Notes: generated by a model not told the origin, from the letters alone. Positions 25,197-35,704 are shown, counted from the first letter of the stretch. The stretch: 64,000 nucleotides of DNA from Dokdonella_A sp044227025 (GCF_044227025.1 NZ_JBGAFX010000001.1:124001-188000); one strand, 5' to 3'. A program made the numbers and translations.

Positions 25197-25211
25197 CAAT
25201 TCATTGAATTG
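25197..25211. promoter_or_regulatory. 15-bp perfect palindrome upstream of the phasin gene
   Basis: CAATTCA-T-TGAATTG is a perfect palindrome in the AT-rich leader, 34 bases after queD and about 55 bases upstream of the phasin -35 box. It could be an operator, but no regulator can be named from the sequence. Confidence 0.3.
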
Positions 25212-25263
25212 AAAAGAAACACCCCGGTACTCTGGCGGGCGTTCACGTCCCGTTTCGATATTC

Positions 25264-25295
25264 TTGTTGCGTCGCAACAAATCCCCTGCTAGGAT
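25264..25295 (+). promoter_or_regulatory. phasin promoter with palindromic operator over the -35 box
   Basis: TTGCGT at 25267-25272 and TAGGAT at 25290-25295 are 17 bases apart, a good sigma-70 promoter. The -35 lies inside a palindrome, TTGTTGC-GTC-GCAACAA at 25264-25280. A repressor bound there would block polymerase. Phasin genes are often controlled by the granule-sensing repressor PhaR, but binding here is inference. The start codon is 40 bases downstream of the -10. Confidence 0.6.
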
Positions 25296-25334
25296 GCGCC
25301 TCAACACTCCCCCCATACCCAAGAGGTATCGAAC

Positions 25335-25730
25335 ATGTTCGAGCAGATCAACACCCAGACCCTGTCGCTCGGCAAGAGCTATGCCGATGCCTTCGTGAAG
25401 GCCCAGGGCCTCGCCCTCGCCGGCTTCGAGCGCATCACCGAGCTGAACCTGAAGACCTTCGAGGACCGCGTCAAGGCGTCCGTCGAGTTCTGGACCGAAG
25501 CCGCGGAAGTGCGCGACCTCGAAGCTGCCAAGTCGATCTCGGCCAAGGGCGTCCAGCTCGCCAAGGAAAGCGCCGAGAAGCTGTATGCGAACGGCCAGGA
25601 AGTCCTCGGCGTCTCGATGAAGACGTCGGAAGCGATCGGTTCGCTCGCCAAGAGCTCGTTCGAGTCGGTCAACGAGACCGTCACGGACACGATGAACAAG
25701 ACGGTCAAGGCGGCCAAGAAGGCCGGCTGA
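25335..25730 (+). CDS. phasin family protein
   Basis: The 131-residue protein is a small, cysteine-free, almost entirely helical phasin. The N-terminus MFEQINTQTLSLGKSYADAF and the amphipathic core (LAGFERITELNLKTFEDRVK) match the phasin_2 family, and the C-terminus is a lysine/alanine tail (NKTVKAAKKAG). Phasins coat polyhydroxyalkanoate granules or act as general membrane/stress proteins. No PHA synthase is in the window. A ribosome site (AAGAGG) precedes the ATG; a strong promoter and terminator flank it, so it is a well expressed monocistronic unit. Confidence 0.9.
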   Translation: MFEQINTQTLSLGKSYADAFVKAQGLALAGFERITELNLKTFEDRVKASVEFWTEAAEVRDLEAAKSISAKGVQLAKESAEKLYANGQEVLGVSMKTSEAIGSLAKSSFESVNETVTDTMNKTVKAAKKAG

Positions 25731-25787
25731 TCGAAGAAGTCCCCAGAAAGACAGCGCGCTACTCCCCTTGGCGCACTGTCGGACTTG

Positions 25788-25817
25788 AAGGCCGGGCCTC
25801 TCTGCCCGGCCTTTTTT
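25788..25817 (+). terminator. intrinsic terminator of the phasin gene
   Basis: AAGGCCGGGC at 25788-25797 pairs perfectly with GCCCGGCCTT at 25804-25813 around a 6-base loop, and six T follow or overlap the end (25812-25817). It lies 58 bases after the phasin stop. Confidence 0.92.
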
Positions 25818-25820
25818 ATG

Positions 25821-25912
25821 TCCATGGATGGACGGTACACCTGAAATGCAGGAGCAATTTCAGGTGTACAGGATGGACCGAATCCCGGAAATGCAGGAGC
25901 AATTTCCGAGAT
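25821..25912 (+). repeat. two units of a hairpin repeat family with GCAGGAGCA loops
   Basis: Two hairpins lie in tandem, each preceded by GGATGGAC (25826-25833 and 25871-25878, 45 bases apart). Hairpin 1: arms 25836-25847 and 25857-25868 (TACACCTGAAAT / ATTTCAGGTGTA), 12 perfect base pairs. Hairpin 2: arms 25886-25892 and 25902-25908 (CGGAAAT / ATTTCCG), extended by three more pairs past one mismatch. Both have the same 9-base loop, GCAGGAGCA (25848-25856, 25893-25901). The same family, with different stems, recurs at 59067-59180. It starts four bases past the phasin terminator. Confidence 0.85.
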
Positions 25913-26034
25913 GCCACGCGCTGCCCGAACACCGGACATGCGCTGGTAGGTCACAGGGAGCGGCACTTGCCCCACTGCGGCAACATGTCGCGCCAACCGC
26001 CGCCGGACGCCACCCCAAGCCCGACGCATTTCGA
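25913..26034. other. intergenic stretch before the atp promoter
   Basis: Together with the terminator, the repeat and the atp promoter/leader, this completes a 408-base gene-free interval (25731-26138). No frame with a ribosome site or recognisable product is present here. It is GC-rich sequence without further clear repeats. Confidence 0.5.
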
Positions 26035-26062
26035 TTGCGGCCCACACCCCGCGCTTGATAAA
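26035..26062 (+). promoter_or_regulatory. candidate promoter of the ATP synthase operon
   Basis: TTGCGG at 26035-26040 and GATAAA at 26057-26062 are 16 bases apart and lie 77 bases before the atpI start. The region directly follows the repeat array. Identified by eye; no other candidate upstream of atpI looked better. Confidence 0.45.
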
Positions 26063-26138
26063 CTGCGCGGCCTTTTGGAGAGGTGGAGCGCGCCGGGAAC
26101 GCGCGCCGCGAACGATCCTCCGCCGGCGGGAGTTCCGA

Positions 26139-26507
26139 GTGCGAAATTCCATCGCCCATGGCTGGCGTGTGGCGGCCCGCACCGCGTCCCTGCAGCTCGG
26201 TGCGACCTTGGCGGTATCGCTGGCGGTGGCGGGGTTCGGTTGGCGGACAGGCCTCGCGGCACTGGTCGGCGGCAGCATCGTCTCCATGGGAAACATATTG
26301 TTTGCAGTGCGCCTGTTCGGCCGTGGCGTGGCCCCGGCGCGCAGCGTTTTGCGCTCCGCCTGGGCGGCGGAGGCACTGAAATGGGTCTGGCTGTGCGCGA
26401 CGCTGTACCTCGCGATAGCCGTATGGAAGCTGCCGTTTCCCGGCCTGATCGGCGGGATCCTGGCCGCGCAGTTCGCGTTTTGGATCGCCCTCATCGCAAC
26501 CAGGTAG
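26139..26507 (+). CDS. atpI: ATP synthase accessory protein I
   Basis: The 122-residue membrane protein matches AtpI, which helps assemble the c-ring and may carry magnesium. Four helices are visible: LQLGATLAVSLAVAGFGW, LAALVGGSIVSMGNILFAV, ALKWVWLCATLYLAIAV and LIGGILAAQFAFWIALI. I start at the GTG at 26139 (GTGCGAAATTCC) because GGCGGGAG lies six bases before it; an ATG 28 codons upstream would add an arginine-rich stretch unlike the family. The ATP synthase a-subunit gene follows four bases later. Confidence 0.85.
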   Translation: MRNSIAHGWRVAARTASLQLGATLAVSLAVAGFGWRTGLAALVGGSIVSMGNILFAVRLFGRGVAPARSVLRSAWAAEALKWVWLCATLYLAIAVWKLPFPGLIGGILAAQFAFWIALIATR

Positions 26508-26511
26508 AACG

Positions 26512-27381
26512 ATGGCAACCGAAGAAGCCGGCTCGGGCAACATGACCGAATACATCCAGCATCACCTGCACCACTGGCAGCTGAGCTTGGGTGACAACGC
26601 GTTCATGACGCTCAACCTGGACACGCTGTTCTTCACGGTGCTGACCGCGCTGGTGTTCTTCCTGCTGTTCGTGCGCGTTGCACGCCGCGCCACCGCGGGC
26701 GTGCCGGGCAAGCTGCAATGCGCGATCGAGATGGTCGTGCTGTTCGTCGATGGCCTGGTCAAGGAAACCTTCCACGGCAAGAGCAGGATGATCGCGCCGC
26801 TGCTGATCACGATCTTCTGCCTCGTGTTCCTGATGAATTTCATGGACCTGCTGCCGATCGACCTGCTGCCGTGGGCGTGGGCAAGCGGCCACCGCCTCGC
26901 CGGCCACGATCCTGCGCACGCGTACCTGCGCATCGTGCCCACCGCCGACCTCAACACCACGCTCGGCATGGCACTGACCGTGTTCCTGCTGATCCAGTAC
27001 GTCGGCATCAAGAACAAGGGCGTCGGCAAGTTCTTCGGCGAATTCCTGACCGCGCCGTTCCACGCGGAAGGCATGGTCGGCAAGATCGCGCTGGTCATCC
27101 CGAACCTGCTGCTGCGCCTGATCGAGGAATGCGTGCGCCCGGTTTCGCTGAGCCTGCGACTGTTCGGCAACATGTACGCCGGCGAGCTCATCTTCATCCT
27201 GATCGCGGTAATGACGCTCGGCAGCAGCCTTGGCACGTTCTCGACCTGGCCACTCGGCATCGGCCAGTTCATCGCCGACTTCGGCTGGACGGCGTTCCAC
27301 ATCCTGATCATCACGCTGCAGGCGTTCATCTTCATGGTGCTGAGTCTCGTGTACCTCAGCATGGCCGCGGAAAGTCACTGA
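26512..27381 (+). CDS. atpB: ATP synthase Fo subunit a
   Basis: The 289-residue subunit a forms the proton half-channels beside the c-ring. The essential arginine is in PVSLSLRLFGNMYAGEL (the family signature), and multiple helices run from residue about 35 to the C-terminus (LDTLFFTVLTALVFFLLF; FIFMVLSLVYLSMA). The length fits gammaproteobacterial AtpB. The start at 26512 is four bases behind atpI. The 166-base gap to atpE is unusual in length and holds two hairpins. Confidence 0.97.
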   Translation: MATEEAGSGNMTEYIQHHLHHWQLSLGDNAFMTLNLDTLFFTVLTALVFFLLFVRVARRATAGVPGKLQCAIEMVVLFVDGLVKETFHGKSRMIAPLLITIFCLVFLMNFMDLLPIDLLPWAWASGHRLAGHDPAHAYLRIVPTADLNTTLGMALTVFLLIQYVGIKNKGVGKFFGEFLTAPFHAEGMVGKIALVIPNLLLRLIEECVRPVSLSLRLFGNMYAGELIFILIAVMTLGSSLGTFSTWPLGIGQFIADFGWTAFHILIITLQAFIFMVLSLVYLSMAAESH

Positions 27382-27446
27382 TTGTGCAATCGTCCTTGAT
27401 TGCGAAGGCAGAGCGGCCGTCCGTGGCCGCACTTTCAAAGTGAAGC

Positions 27447-27472
27447 CCGGGCGTTCTTCGATGGACGCCCGG
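27447..27472 (+). promoter_or_regulatory. hairpin and U-rich leader between atpB and atpE
   Basis: CCGGGCGT at 27447-27454 pairs with ACGCCCGG at 27465-27472. A second smaller hairpin (GCGGCC / GGCCGC) lies 25 bases upstream. T-rich tracts follow at about 27487-27496 and 27512-27516, ahead of the atpE ribosome site. In E. coli the atpE leader is a U-rich translation enhancer that raises c-subunit output about tenfold; the layout here suggests the same purpose. A partial-termination or processing role is also possible. Confidence 0.45.
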
Positions 27473-27547
27473 ATCGAAAGACCCGCTTTATTTTTTGCGC
27501 TGTAGCACCCGATTTTTCATCACCCTAGTAGAGCCACGGAGAAGAAC

Positions 27548-27835
27548 ATGGAAACCATCGCCAACGTCGCACAGGTCGCCGATGTCCTGAGCATGACCGT
27601 CATCGCTGCCGCGATCCTGATCGGCCTCGGCGCCCTCGGCACCGCGATCGGCTTCGCGATCCTCGGCGGCAAGTTCCTTGAAGGTTCGTCGCGCCAGCCG
27701 GAGCTGACCCCGATGCTGCAGACCAAGATGTTCATCGTCGCCGGCCTGCTCGACGCCGTGCCGATGATCGGCGTCGCGATCGCGCTGCTGCTGCTGTTCG
27801 CGAACCCGCTGCTCGGCCACATCGGCGCCAAGTAA
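27548..27835 (+). CDS. atpE: ATP synthase Fo subunit c
   Basis: The 95-residue proteolipid has two helices joined by a polar loop (EGSSRQPEL, containing the conserved Arg-Gln-Pro). The proton-carrying carboxylate is Asp69 in GLLDAVPMIGVAI, equivalent to Asp61 of E. coli; the ligand pattern of sodium-pumping c subunits is not present, so this is a proton enzyme. The ribosome site is GGAGAAGAAC. As the c-ring needs about ten copies, the strengthened leader upstream makes sense. Confidence 0.97.
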   Translation: METIANVAQVADVLSMTVIAAAILIGLGALGTAIGFAILGGKFLEGSSRQPELTPMLQTKMFIVAGLLDAVPMIGVAIALLLLFANPLLGHIGAK

Positions 27836-27896
27836 GAACCGCAGGCATCGTGGCGGCCTCGCGCATGGCGCGGGCCGCCGCTAGCAGGAGCAGACG

Positions 27897-28367
27897 ATGA
27901 TTCCGAATCTCACCCTGGTCATCCAGGGCCTGGCGTTCTTCGCCGTGGTCCTCATGGTCATGAAACTCGGCTGGCCGCACATCATCGCGGCGATCGAGGA
28001 CCGGCAGAACAAGATCGCCGAAGGCCTGTCGCAGGCGGAGAAGGCGCGCAAGGAGCTCGCCGATGCCGACGCACGCGTCGCCGACGAGATCAAGAAGGCG
28101 CGCGCGGAAGCGGCGACGATCATCGACAAGGCGCACCAGCAGGCGACCCAGATCGTCGACAAGGCGCGCCAGGACGCGATCGTCGAAGCGACCAAGCAGA
28201 AGGCGATCGCCGCTGCCGACATCGAGGCGCAGGCACACAAGGCGCGCGATGAACTGCGCGGCAAGGTGGCTTCGCTGGCGATGGCAGGCGCCGAGAAGAT
28301 CCTCAAGCGCGAGATCGACGCGAACGCGCACAAGGCGCTGATCGACCAGCTCGTCACCGAGATCTGA
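27897..28367 (+). CDS. atpF: ATP synthase Fo subunit b
   Basis: The 156-residue subunit b has one N-terminal helix in the membrane (LTLVIQGLAFFAVVLMVMKL) and a long charged coiled-coil (residues 35-140) rich in Ala, Glu and Lys that forms the peripheral stalk and ends KALIDQLVTEI. The length equals that of E. coli AtpF. AGCAGGAGCAG precedes the ATG. It is followed after three bases by atpH. Confidence 0.96.
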   Translation: MIPNLTLVIQGLAFFAVVLMVMKLGWPHIIAAIEDRQNKIAEGLSQAEKARKELADADARVADEIKKARAEAATIIDKAHQQATQIVDKARQDAIVEATKQKAIAAADIEAQAHKARDELRGKVASLAMAGAEKILKREIDANAHKALIDQLVTEI

Positions 28368-28370
28368 CCG

Positions 28371-28904
28371 ATGTCGAACGCACTTTCCCTCGCCCGTCCG
28401 TATGCGCGTGCCGCGTTCGAGCTGGCGCGCTCGCAAGGCGCGCTCGGCCCGTGGGCCGGCAAGCTCGCCTTCGCCGCACAGGTCGCCGCCGATGCGCGCG
28501 TCGCCACGTTGTTCAGCGATCCGCGCGTCGCGCAGGCCGATCTCGTCGCGCTGGTAACGCCGGAAGGCGAAGCGGCGGATTCGCCGTTCGCCGGTTTCGT
28601 GCGCGTGCTCGCCGAGAATCGCCGCCTGCCGGTGCTGCCGGAAGTCGGCGCGCTGTTCGAAGAGCTCAAGCAGGAAGCCGAGCGCGTGCTCAAGGTGAAC
28701 GTGCGTTCGGCCACGCCGATCGACGCCGGCGAGACCGCCAAGCTCAAGGACGCGCTCAAGCGCCGCTTCGGCCGCGACATCGAGATCGAGCAGTCGATCG
28801 ATGCCGGGGTGCTCGGCGGCGCGATCATCGACGCCGGCGATGTCGTCATCGATGGTTCGGTGCGTGGGCGTCTGGCGCGCCTGGGACAGGCGTTGAGTAA
28901 CTAG
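28371..28904 (+). CDS. atpH: ATP synthase F1 subunit delta
   Basis: The 177-residue subunit delta links F1 to the b-subunit stalk. The N-terminal helical domain opens ALSLARPYARAAFELARSQG, a family hallmark, and the C-terminal part (DIEIEQSIDAGVLGGAIIDA, then GDVVIDGSVRGRL) matches the conserved end. The start is three bases behind atpF. A 115-base spacer with a short palindrome separates it from atpA. Confidence 0.96.
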   Translation: MSNALSLARPYARAAFELARSQGALGPWAGKLAFAAQVAADARVATLFSDPRVAQADLVALVTPEGEAADSPFAGFVRVLAENRRLPVLPEVGALFEELKQEAERVLKVNVRSATPIDAGETAKLKDALKRRFGRDIEIEQSIDAGVLGGAIIDAGDVVIDGSVRGRLARLGQALSN

Positions 28905-28935
28905 TGCGGTCGTTCATGCCCGCGAAAATCAAGGA

Positions 28936-28961
28936 GCAGGCATCCGTGCCTGCACTGTTCA
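28936..28961 (+). repeat. short repeat in the atpH-atpA spacer
   Basis: A 26-base element begins with a 7-bp palindrome (GCAGGCA-TCCG-TGCCTGC) and continues with ACTGTTCA. An imperfect copy (22 of 26 positions the same) lies in the atpG-atpD spacer at 31519-31544, in the same orientation. Confidence 0.55.
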
Positions 28962-29019
28962 TCTAAAAGCTCATTCTTCGTGTGCCGCGCAAGCGGCGCA
29001 TGACCCGAGGAACCAAGCC

Positions 29020-30567
<1,548 letters not shown>

Positions 30568-30574
30568 CGCGCAG

Positions 30575-30625
30575 GGTGGGCCGAGGCCCACCGCTTCGAG
30601 CGATGACGGCGGACCAAGGTCCGCC
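30575..30625. repeat. paired palindromes in the atpA-atpG spacer
   Basis: Two adjacent perfect 8-bp hairpins occur: GGTGGGCC / GGCCCACC (30575-30582, 30585-30592) and GGCGGACC / GGTCCGCC (30608-30615, 30618-30625), each with a two-base loop. The second ends in CCTAC, the common form of a palindrome widely scattered in Lysobacterales intergenic DNA. They may stabilise or process the long atp mRNA. Confidence 0.65.
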
Positions 30626-30640
30626 CTACCGAGAGACGAA

Positions 30641-31504
30641 ATGGCAGGCGCAAGAGAAATCCGCACCAAGATCAAGAGCGTGCAGAACACCCGCAAGGTG
30701 ACGCGCGCGCTCGAAATGGTCTCGGCATCGAAGATCCGCAAGGCGCAGGACCTGATGCGCGCTTCGCGTCCCTACGCGCGCCTGATGCGCCAGGTCATCG
30801 GCCACATCGCGCGCGCGAATGTCGAGTTCAAGCATCCGTTTCTGGTCGAGCGCAGCGACGTGAAGCGCGTCGGATACGTGGTCGTTTCGACCGACCGCGG
30901 CCTGTGCGGCGGCCTCAATTCCAACCTGTTCCGCAAGATGCTCGGCGAAATCCGCGCGTGGCAGGACAAGGGCGTGGAAGTCGACATGGTCTGCATCGGC
31001 CAGAAGGCGACCCAGTTCTTCCGTCGCCTGAAGGTCAACATGGTCGGTTCGGTCACGCACCTCGGCGAAAAGCCGCAGGTGGCGCAGCTGATCGGCGTGA
31101 TCAAGGTCATGCTCGACGAGTACACCGCCGGCCGCGTCGACCGCCTCAACCTCGTCTACAACGACTTCGTCAACACGATGACGCAGAAGGCGACGATCGA
31201 CGCGCTGCTGCCGCTGCCGCCGTCGGAAGAGCTGGCTACTTCGCACGGGTGGGACTATCTGTACGAACCCGACGCGGAAACTGTGCTCGAGCACGTGCTG
31301 ACGCGCTACATCGAGTCGCTGGTTTACCAGTCGGTGCTCGAGAACCTCGCCAGCGAGCATGCCGCGCGCATGGTCGCGATGAAGAGCGCCTCGGACAACG
31401 CGACCAAGGCGATCGGCAATCTCACGTTGATCTACAACAAGGCGCGCCAGGCGGCGATCACCCAGGAAATCTCGGAGATCGTTTCGGGCGCCGCGGCGGT
31501 ATAG
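30641..31504 (+). CDS. atpG: ATP synthase F1 subunit gamma
   Basis: The 287-residue rotor subunit begins AGAREIRTKIKSVQNTRKVT and ends in AITQEISEIVSGAAAV, the two coiled-coil termini that form the central shaft. The internal phrase VVVSTDRGLCGGLNSNLF is the family signature. The length matches E. coli AtpG (287). GAGAGACGAA precedes the ATG. Confidence 0.97.
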   Translation: MAGAREIRTKIKSVQNTRKVTRALEMVSASKIRKAQDLMRASRPYARLMRQVIGHIARANVEFKHPFLVERSDVKRVGYVVVSTDRGLCGGLNSNLFRKMLGEIRAWQDKGVEVDMVCIGQKATQFFRRLKVNMVGSVTHLGEKPQVAQLIGVIKVMLDEYTAGRVDRLNLVYNDFVNTMTQKATIDALLPLPPSEELATSHGWDYLYEPDAETVLEHVLTRYIESLVYQSVLENLASEHAARMVAMKSASDNATKAIGNLTLIYNKARQAAITQEISEIVSGAAAV

Positions 31505-31518
31505 GTCGAAGTCAAACA

Positions 31519-31544
31519 GCAGCCATCCATGTCTGCACTTTTCA
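31519..31544 (+). repeat. second copy of the atp spacer repeat
   Basis: This 26-base element in the atpG-atpD gap matches the atpH-atpA element at 28936-28961 at 22 positions. The differences (GCAGCCATCCATGTCTGC against GCAGGCATCCGTGCCTGC) break most of the palindrome. Confidence 0.5.
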
Positions 31545-31604
31545 ACAACAGCACGGCGTCGGCCGCGCTGCGGCAAATTTGAAAGAGTTACTCGGAGCAA
31601 TCCC

Positions 31605-33038
<1,434 letters not shown>

Positions 33039-33045
33039 CGGCGCC

Positions 33046-33135
33046 TTCGGGAATCGGGAATGGGGAACAGGGCATCGTCAACGGCGACAAGCCGACGAAA
33101 CCTGCTCCGACCATCCCCGATTCCCCGTTCCAGAT
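33046..33135. repeat. inverted GATTCCC-type repeat in the atpD-atpC spacer
   Basis: GGGAATCGGGAATGGGGAAC near 33052-33070 is complemented by CCATCCCCGATTCCCCGTTCC near 33112-33132, with about 40 bases between. The same GGGATTGGGGATT-type sequence flanks the spacer before the epimerase gene at 38930-39025. These are dispersed Lysobacterales intergenic repeats. Confidence 0.65.
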
Positions 33136-33166
33136 CCGGTCGAACAAGCGAAGCGAGAGAGAGACA

Positions 33167-33589
33167 ATGAGCACAATCCGCTGCGACATCGTCAGCGCCG
33201 AGGAAGAGATCTTCCGCGGCCAGGCGCAGATGGTCATCGCGACCGGCGAGATGGGCGAGCTCGGCATCGCACCGCGCCACGCCCCGCTGATCACGCGCCT
33301 CAAGCCCGGTCAGGTGCGCGTGCAGCTGGAGAATGGCGAGGAGCAATTCTTCTACGTCTCCGGCGGCATCCTCGAGGTGCAACCGAACGTGGTCACCGTG
33401 CTCGCCGACACCGCGATCCGCGCCAAGGACCTCGACGAGGCCGCCGCACGCGGCGCCAAGGACGAAGCCGAGCGCGCGCTCGCGAACCGCACCGACGCGC
33501 TCGAAGTCGCACAGGCGCAGGCACAGCTCGCCCAGGCACTGGCGCAGTTGCAGGCGCTCGAGCGCCTGCGTCGCGCACTCAAGCACTGA
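33167..33589 (+). CDS. atpC: ATP synthase F1 subunit epsilon
   Basis: The 140-residue subunit epsilon regulates rotation. The N-terminal beta-sandwich has IVSAEEEIFRGQAQMVIATG, the GELGIAPRHAPLIT motif and YVSGGILEVQPNVVTVLADT; the C-terminal two-helix hairpin covers residues 85-138. The ATG at 33167 is preceded by GAGAGAGAG. A longer frame upstream is not used, since homology starts here. It is the last gene of the operon. Confidence 0.96.
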   Translation: MSTIRCDIVSAEEEIFRGQAQMVIATGEMGELGIAPRHAPLITRLKPGQVRVQLENGEEQFFYVSGGILEVQPNVVTVLADTAIRAKDLDEAAARGAKDEAERALANRTDALEVAQAQAQLAQALAQLQALERLRRALKH

Positions 33590-33616
33590 GCTGCATCGCA
33601 CGAAGCAGGATTGAAG

Positions 33617-33643
33617 ACGCCGGCGAAAGCCGGCGTTTCTGTT
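33617..33643 (+). terminator. intrinsic terminator of the atp operon
   Basis: ACGCCGGC at 33617-33624, a GAAA tetraloop and GCCGGCGT at 33629-33636 are followed by TTTCTGTT. The hairpin starts 28 bases past the atpC stop. Confidence 0.9.
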
Positions 33644-33751
33644 GATGCTCGCCGCGCGCCACACCGCACGGCACGGCAATTCGCGGCGCGCGTCACACCC
33701 GCGGGAAGCCCGCGTGGCAGACTATCGGCGACGTCGATCATCCCGGTTGCC

Positions 33752-35704
33752 ATGCGCCATCGCCTTCCCTTGTCCGTGGCAGCGGCCTGCCTGTGCGCAG
33801 CATCCGCGCAGGCACAGAATGCCGCGAACTTCAGCGCGCTCGACGGCTACGGCAACTTCGTCGCCGGCGGCGTCGTCGCGACCGTCACTGGCGATGCGAA
33901 CGGCAACGCAAGCGCGCAGCTGGAATGGCGCGCGCAAGGTGCGCCGGTCTGGCGCGCGGGACATCCGCTGGTGCGCGTCGATGCGACGCATTTTCTCGGC
34001 AGCCTGTTCTGGCTCGTCACGGGACAGGCCTACGACGTGCGCGTGACGCTCGCCGATCCGGACGGCGTCACGACGCCGGTACGCAGCACGGTTGTCGCGA
34101 CGCGCGCCGAGCCCGCAACCTTCGCGCCGACGCGCACCCTGTACGTCTCGCCGGGTGGTGATGACAGCCGCGACGGCAGCAGTCCCGCGCAAGCGGTGCA
34201 GACGATCCAGCGCGGCGCGAACCTTGCGCAGCCGGGCGATCTCGTCTGGATCGCCGCGGGCGTCTACCGCGAGAGCGTCAGCCTGCCGCGCTCGGGCACG
34301 CCGACCCAGCCGATCGTGTTCCGTGGCGCGCCGGGCGCGATCCTCGACGGCGCCGACGCCGGCATCGCCGCGGGCGCGGGCTGGACCAACGCCGGCAACG
34401 GAGTGTGGTCGCGCGCGACCGGTTTCTCCACGGCGCTGGTGGTCAGCGACCAAGGCCGCCTGTTCCCGTACGCGAGTGCCGCCGATCTGGCCGCCCTTTC
34501 CTCGGGCGCACCCGGAGGATTCTTTTTCGACGGCACCACCCTGTCGGTGAAATTCAGCGACGGCTCGACCGCCGCGCAGCGCCACCTCGACGTGGCGCGC
34601 CTCGCCGCCGGATTCGTCGTCGACGGCCTGCACCACGTGCGCATCGAGAACCTCGAGATCCGCCACTACGGCGGCGACGAGTACGGCAAGGGCGTCTATC
34701 TGCGCTATGCCAGCGACACGATCGTGCGCGGCAACGCGATCCACGAGAATGCGGCGACCGGCGTCTGGCTCAAGGGCGGCGATCGCAACCTGATCGAGCG
34801 CAACACGATCGGCGACAGCTCGATCTTCGGCTGGCCATGGGCCGCGACCCACGACAGCAGCGCGCAGAACAACGCGGTGTATTTCACCAACGACCTCGGA
34901 CGCGGCAACGTGATCCGCTACAACACCGTGCACGACACCTACGACGGCCTGCACCCGTGCGGCGACAGCGCGCCGGCGAGCGGATTCAGCAACGAGACCG
35001 ATGTCTACGGGAACACGATCTACCGCCACAACGACGACGCGATCGAAGCCGAGGGCTACTGCGCGAACGTGCGCATCTGGGGCAACCGCATCCACGACAG
35101 CCTGATGGCATTCGCGGTCGCGCCAGCGGGCACCGGACCGGTGTGGATCGTGCGCAATACCGCCTGGAACCTCGGCAGCACGCATTCCGCCCTCGTCGAC
35201 GGCTACACCTCGAGCGCGATCAAGATCAACAGCGACTACCCGACGCCGGTCGGGCCACTGCTGCTCTACCACAACAGTTTCGCGACCACCGTGCCGGGAA
35301 CGGATGCGGTGGTCCTGTTCGACCCCGGCGTCACCACTACCTTGCGCAGCCGCAACAACGTCTATTCGGCACCCGGCCACGCGCTGCGCAAAATCAACAC
35401 GATCGCGCTCGATCTGGACTACGACGACCTCGATGCCGGGACGGCGCCGCTGGTGCGCTGGTACTCGAACAGCTACGCGACGCTCGCCGCTTTTCAGCTG
35501 GGCGTCGGCCAGGAACTGCACGGGCTGGCGACCCCTCCCGCGCTCGCCGATCCCGCACATGGCAACTTCATGCCTGCGTCCGGCAGCGCGCTGGTCGACC
35601 GCGGCCTGCCGTTGCCCGGCATCAACGACGAGGCCGTCGGCGCCGCGCCGGACATCGGCGCGGTCGAGTACGCCGACCTGATCTTCGCCGACGGGTTCGA
35701 CTAG
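33752..35704 (+). CDS. secreted parallel beta-helix protein with C-terminal IFADGFD
   Basis: The 650-residue product has a signal peptide (HRLPLSVAAACLCAASAQAQ). A fibronectin-like domain to about residue 125 precedes a right-handed parallel beta-helix (residues about 130-600) recognised by rungs such as VYLRYASDTIVRGNAIHENAA and DVYGNTIYRHNDDAIEAEGY. The region after TLYVSPGGDDSRDGSSPAQA is typical of DUF1565-containing proteins. Such folds bind or cleave polysaccharides, but no catalytic set was identified. The last residues, EYADLIFADGFD, resemble the end of the protein at 44848. It lies between atpC and glmU. Confidence 0.85.
   Translation: MRHRLPLSVAAACLCAASAQAQNAANFSALDGYGNFVAGGVVATVTGDANGNASAQLEWRAQGAPVWRAGHPLVRVDATHFLGSLFWLVTGQAYDVRVTLADPDGVTTPVRSTVVATRAEPATFAPTRTLYVSPGGDDSRDGSSPAQAVQTIQRGANLAQPGDLVWIAAGVYRESVSLPRSGTPTQPIVFRGAPGAILDGADAGIAAGAGWTNAGNGVWSRATGFSTALVVSDQGRLFPYASAADLAALSSGAPGGFFFDGTTLSVKFSDGSTAAQRHLDVARLAAGFVVDGLHHVRIENLEIRHYGGDEYGKGVYLRYASDTIVRGNAIHENAATGVWLKGGDRNLIERNTIGDSSIFGWPWAATHDSSAQNNAVYFTNDLGRGNVIRYNTVHDTYDGLHPCGDSAPASGFSNETDVYGNTIYRHNDDAIEAEGYCANVRIWGNRIHDSLMAFAVAPAGTGPVWIVRNTAWNLGSTHSALVDGYTSSAIKINSDYPTPVGPLLLYHNSFATTVPGTDAVVLFDPGVTTTLRSRNNVYSAPGHALRKINTIALDLDYDDLDAGTAPLVRWYSNSYATLAAFQLGVGQELHGLATPPALADPAHGNFMPASGSALVDRGLPLPGINDEAVGAAPDIGAVEYADLIFADGFD

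Noticed and set aside
25828..26058. Open frame through the hairpin repeat encoding MQEQF-type pieces
   Set aside because: The repeat loop happens to read ATG-CAG-GAG-CAA in one frame, but there is no ribosome site, and the other copies read in different frames. It is not a coding sequence.
27548..27835. Sodium-type c subunit
   Set aside because: The carboxylate is Asp69 with E. coli-like neighbours; the Gln/Glu-Ser ligand set of sodium enzymes is absent.
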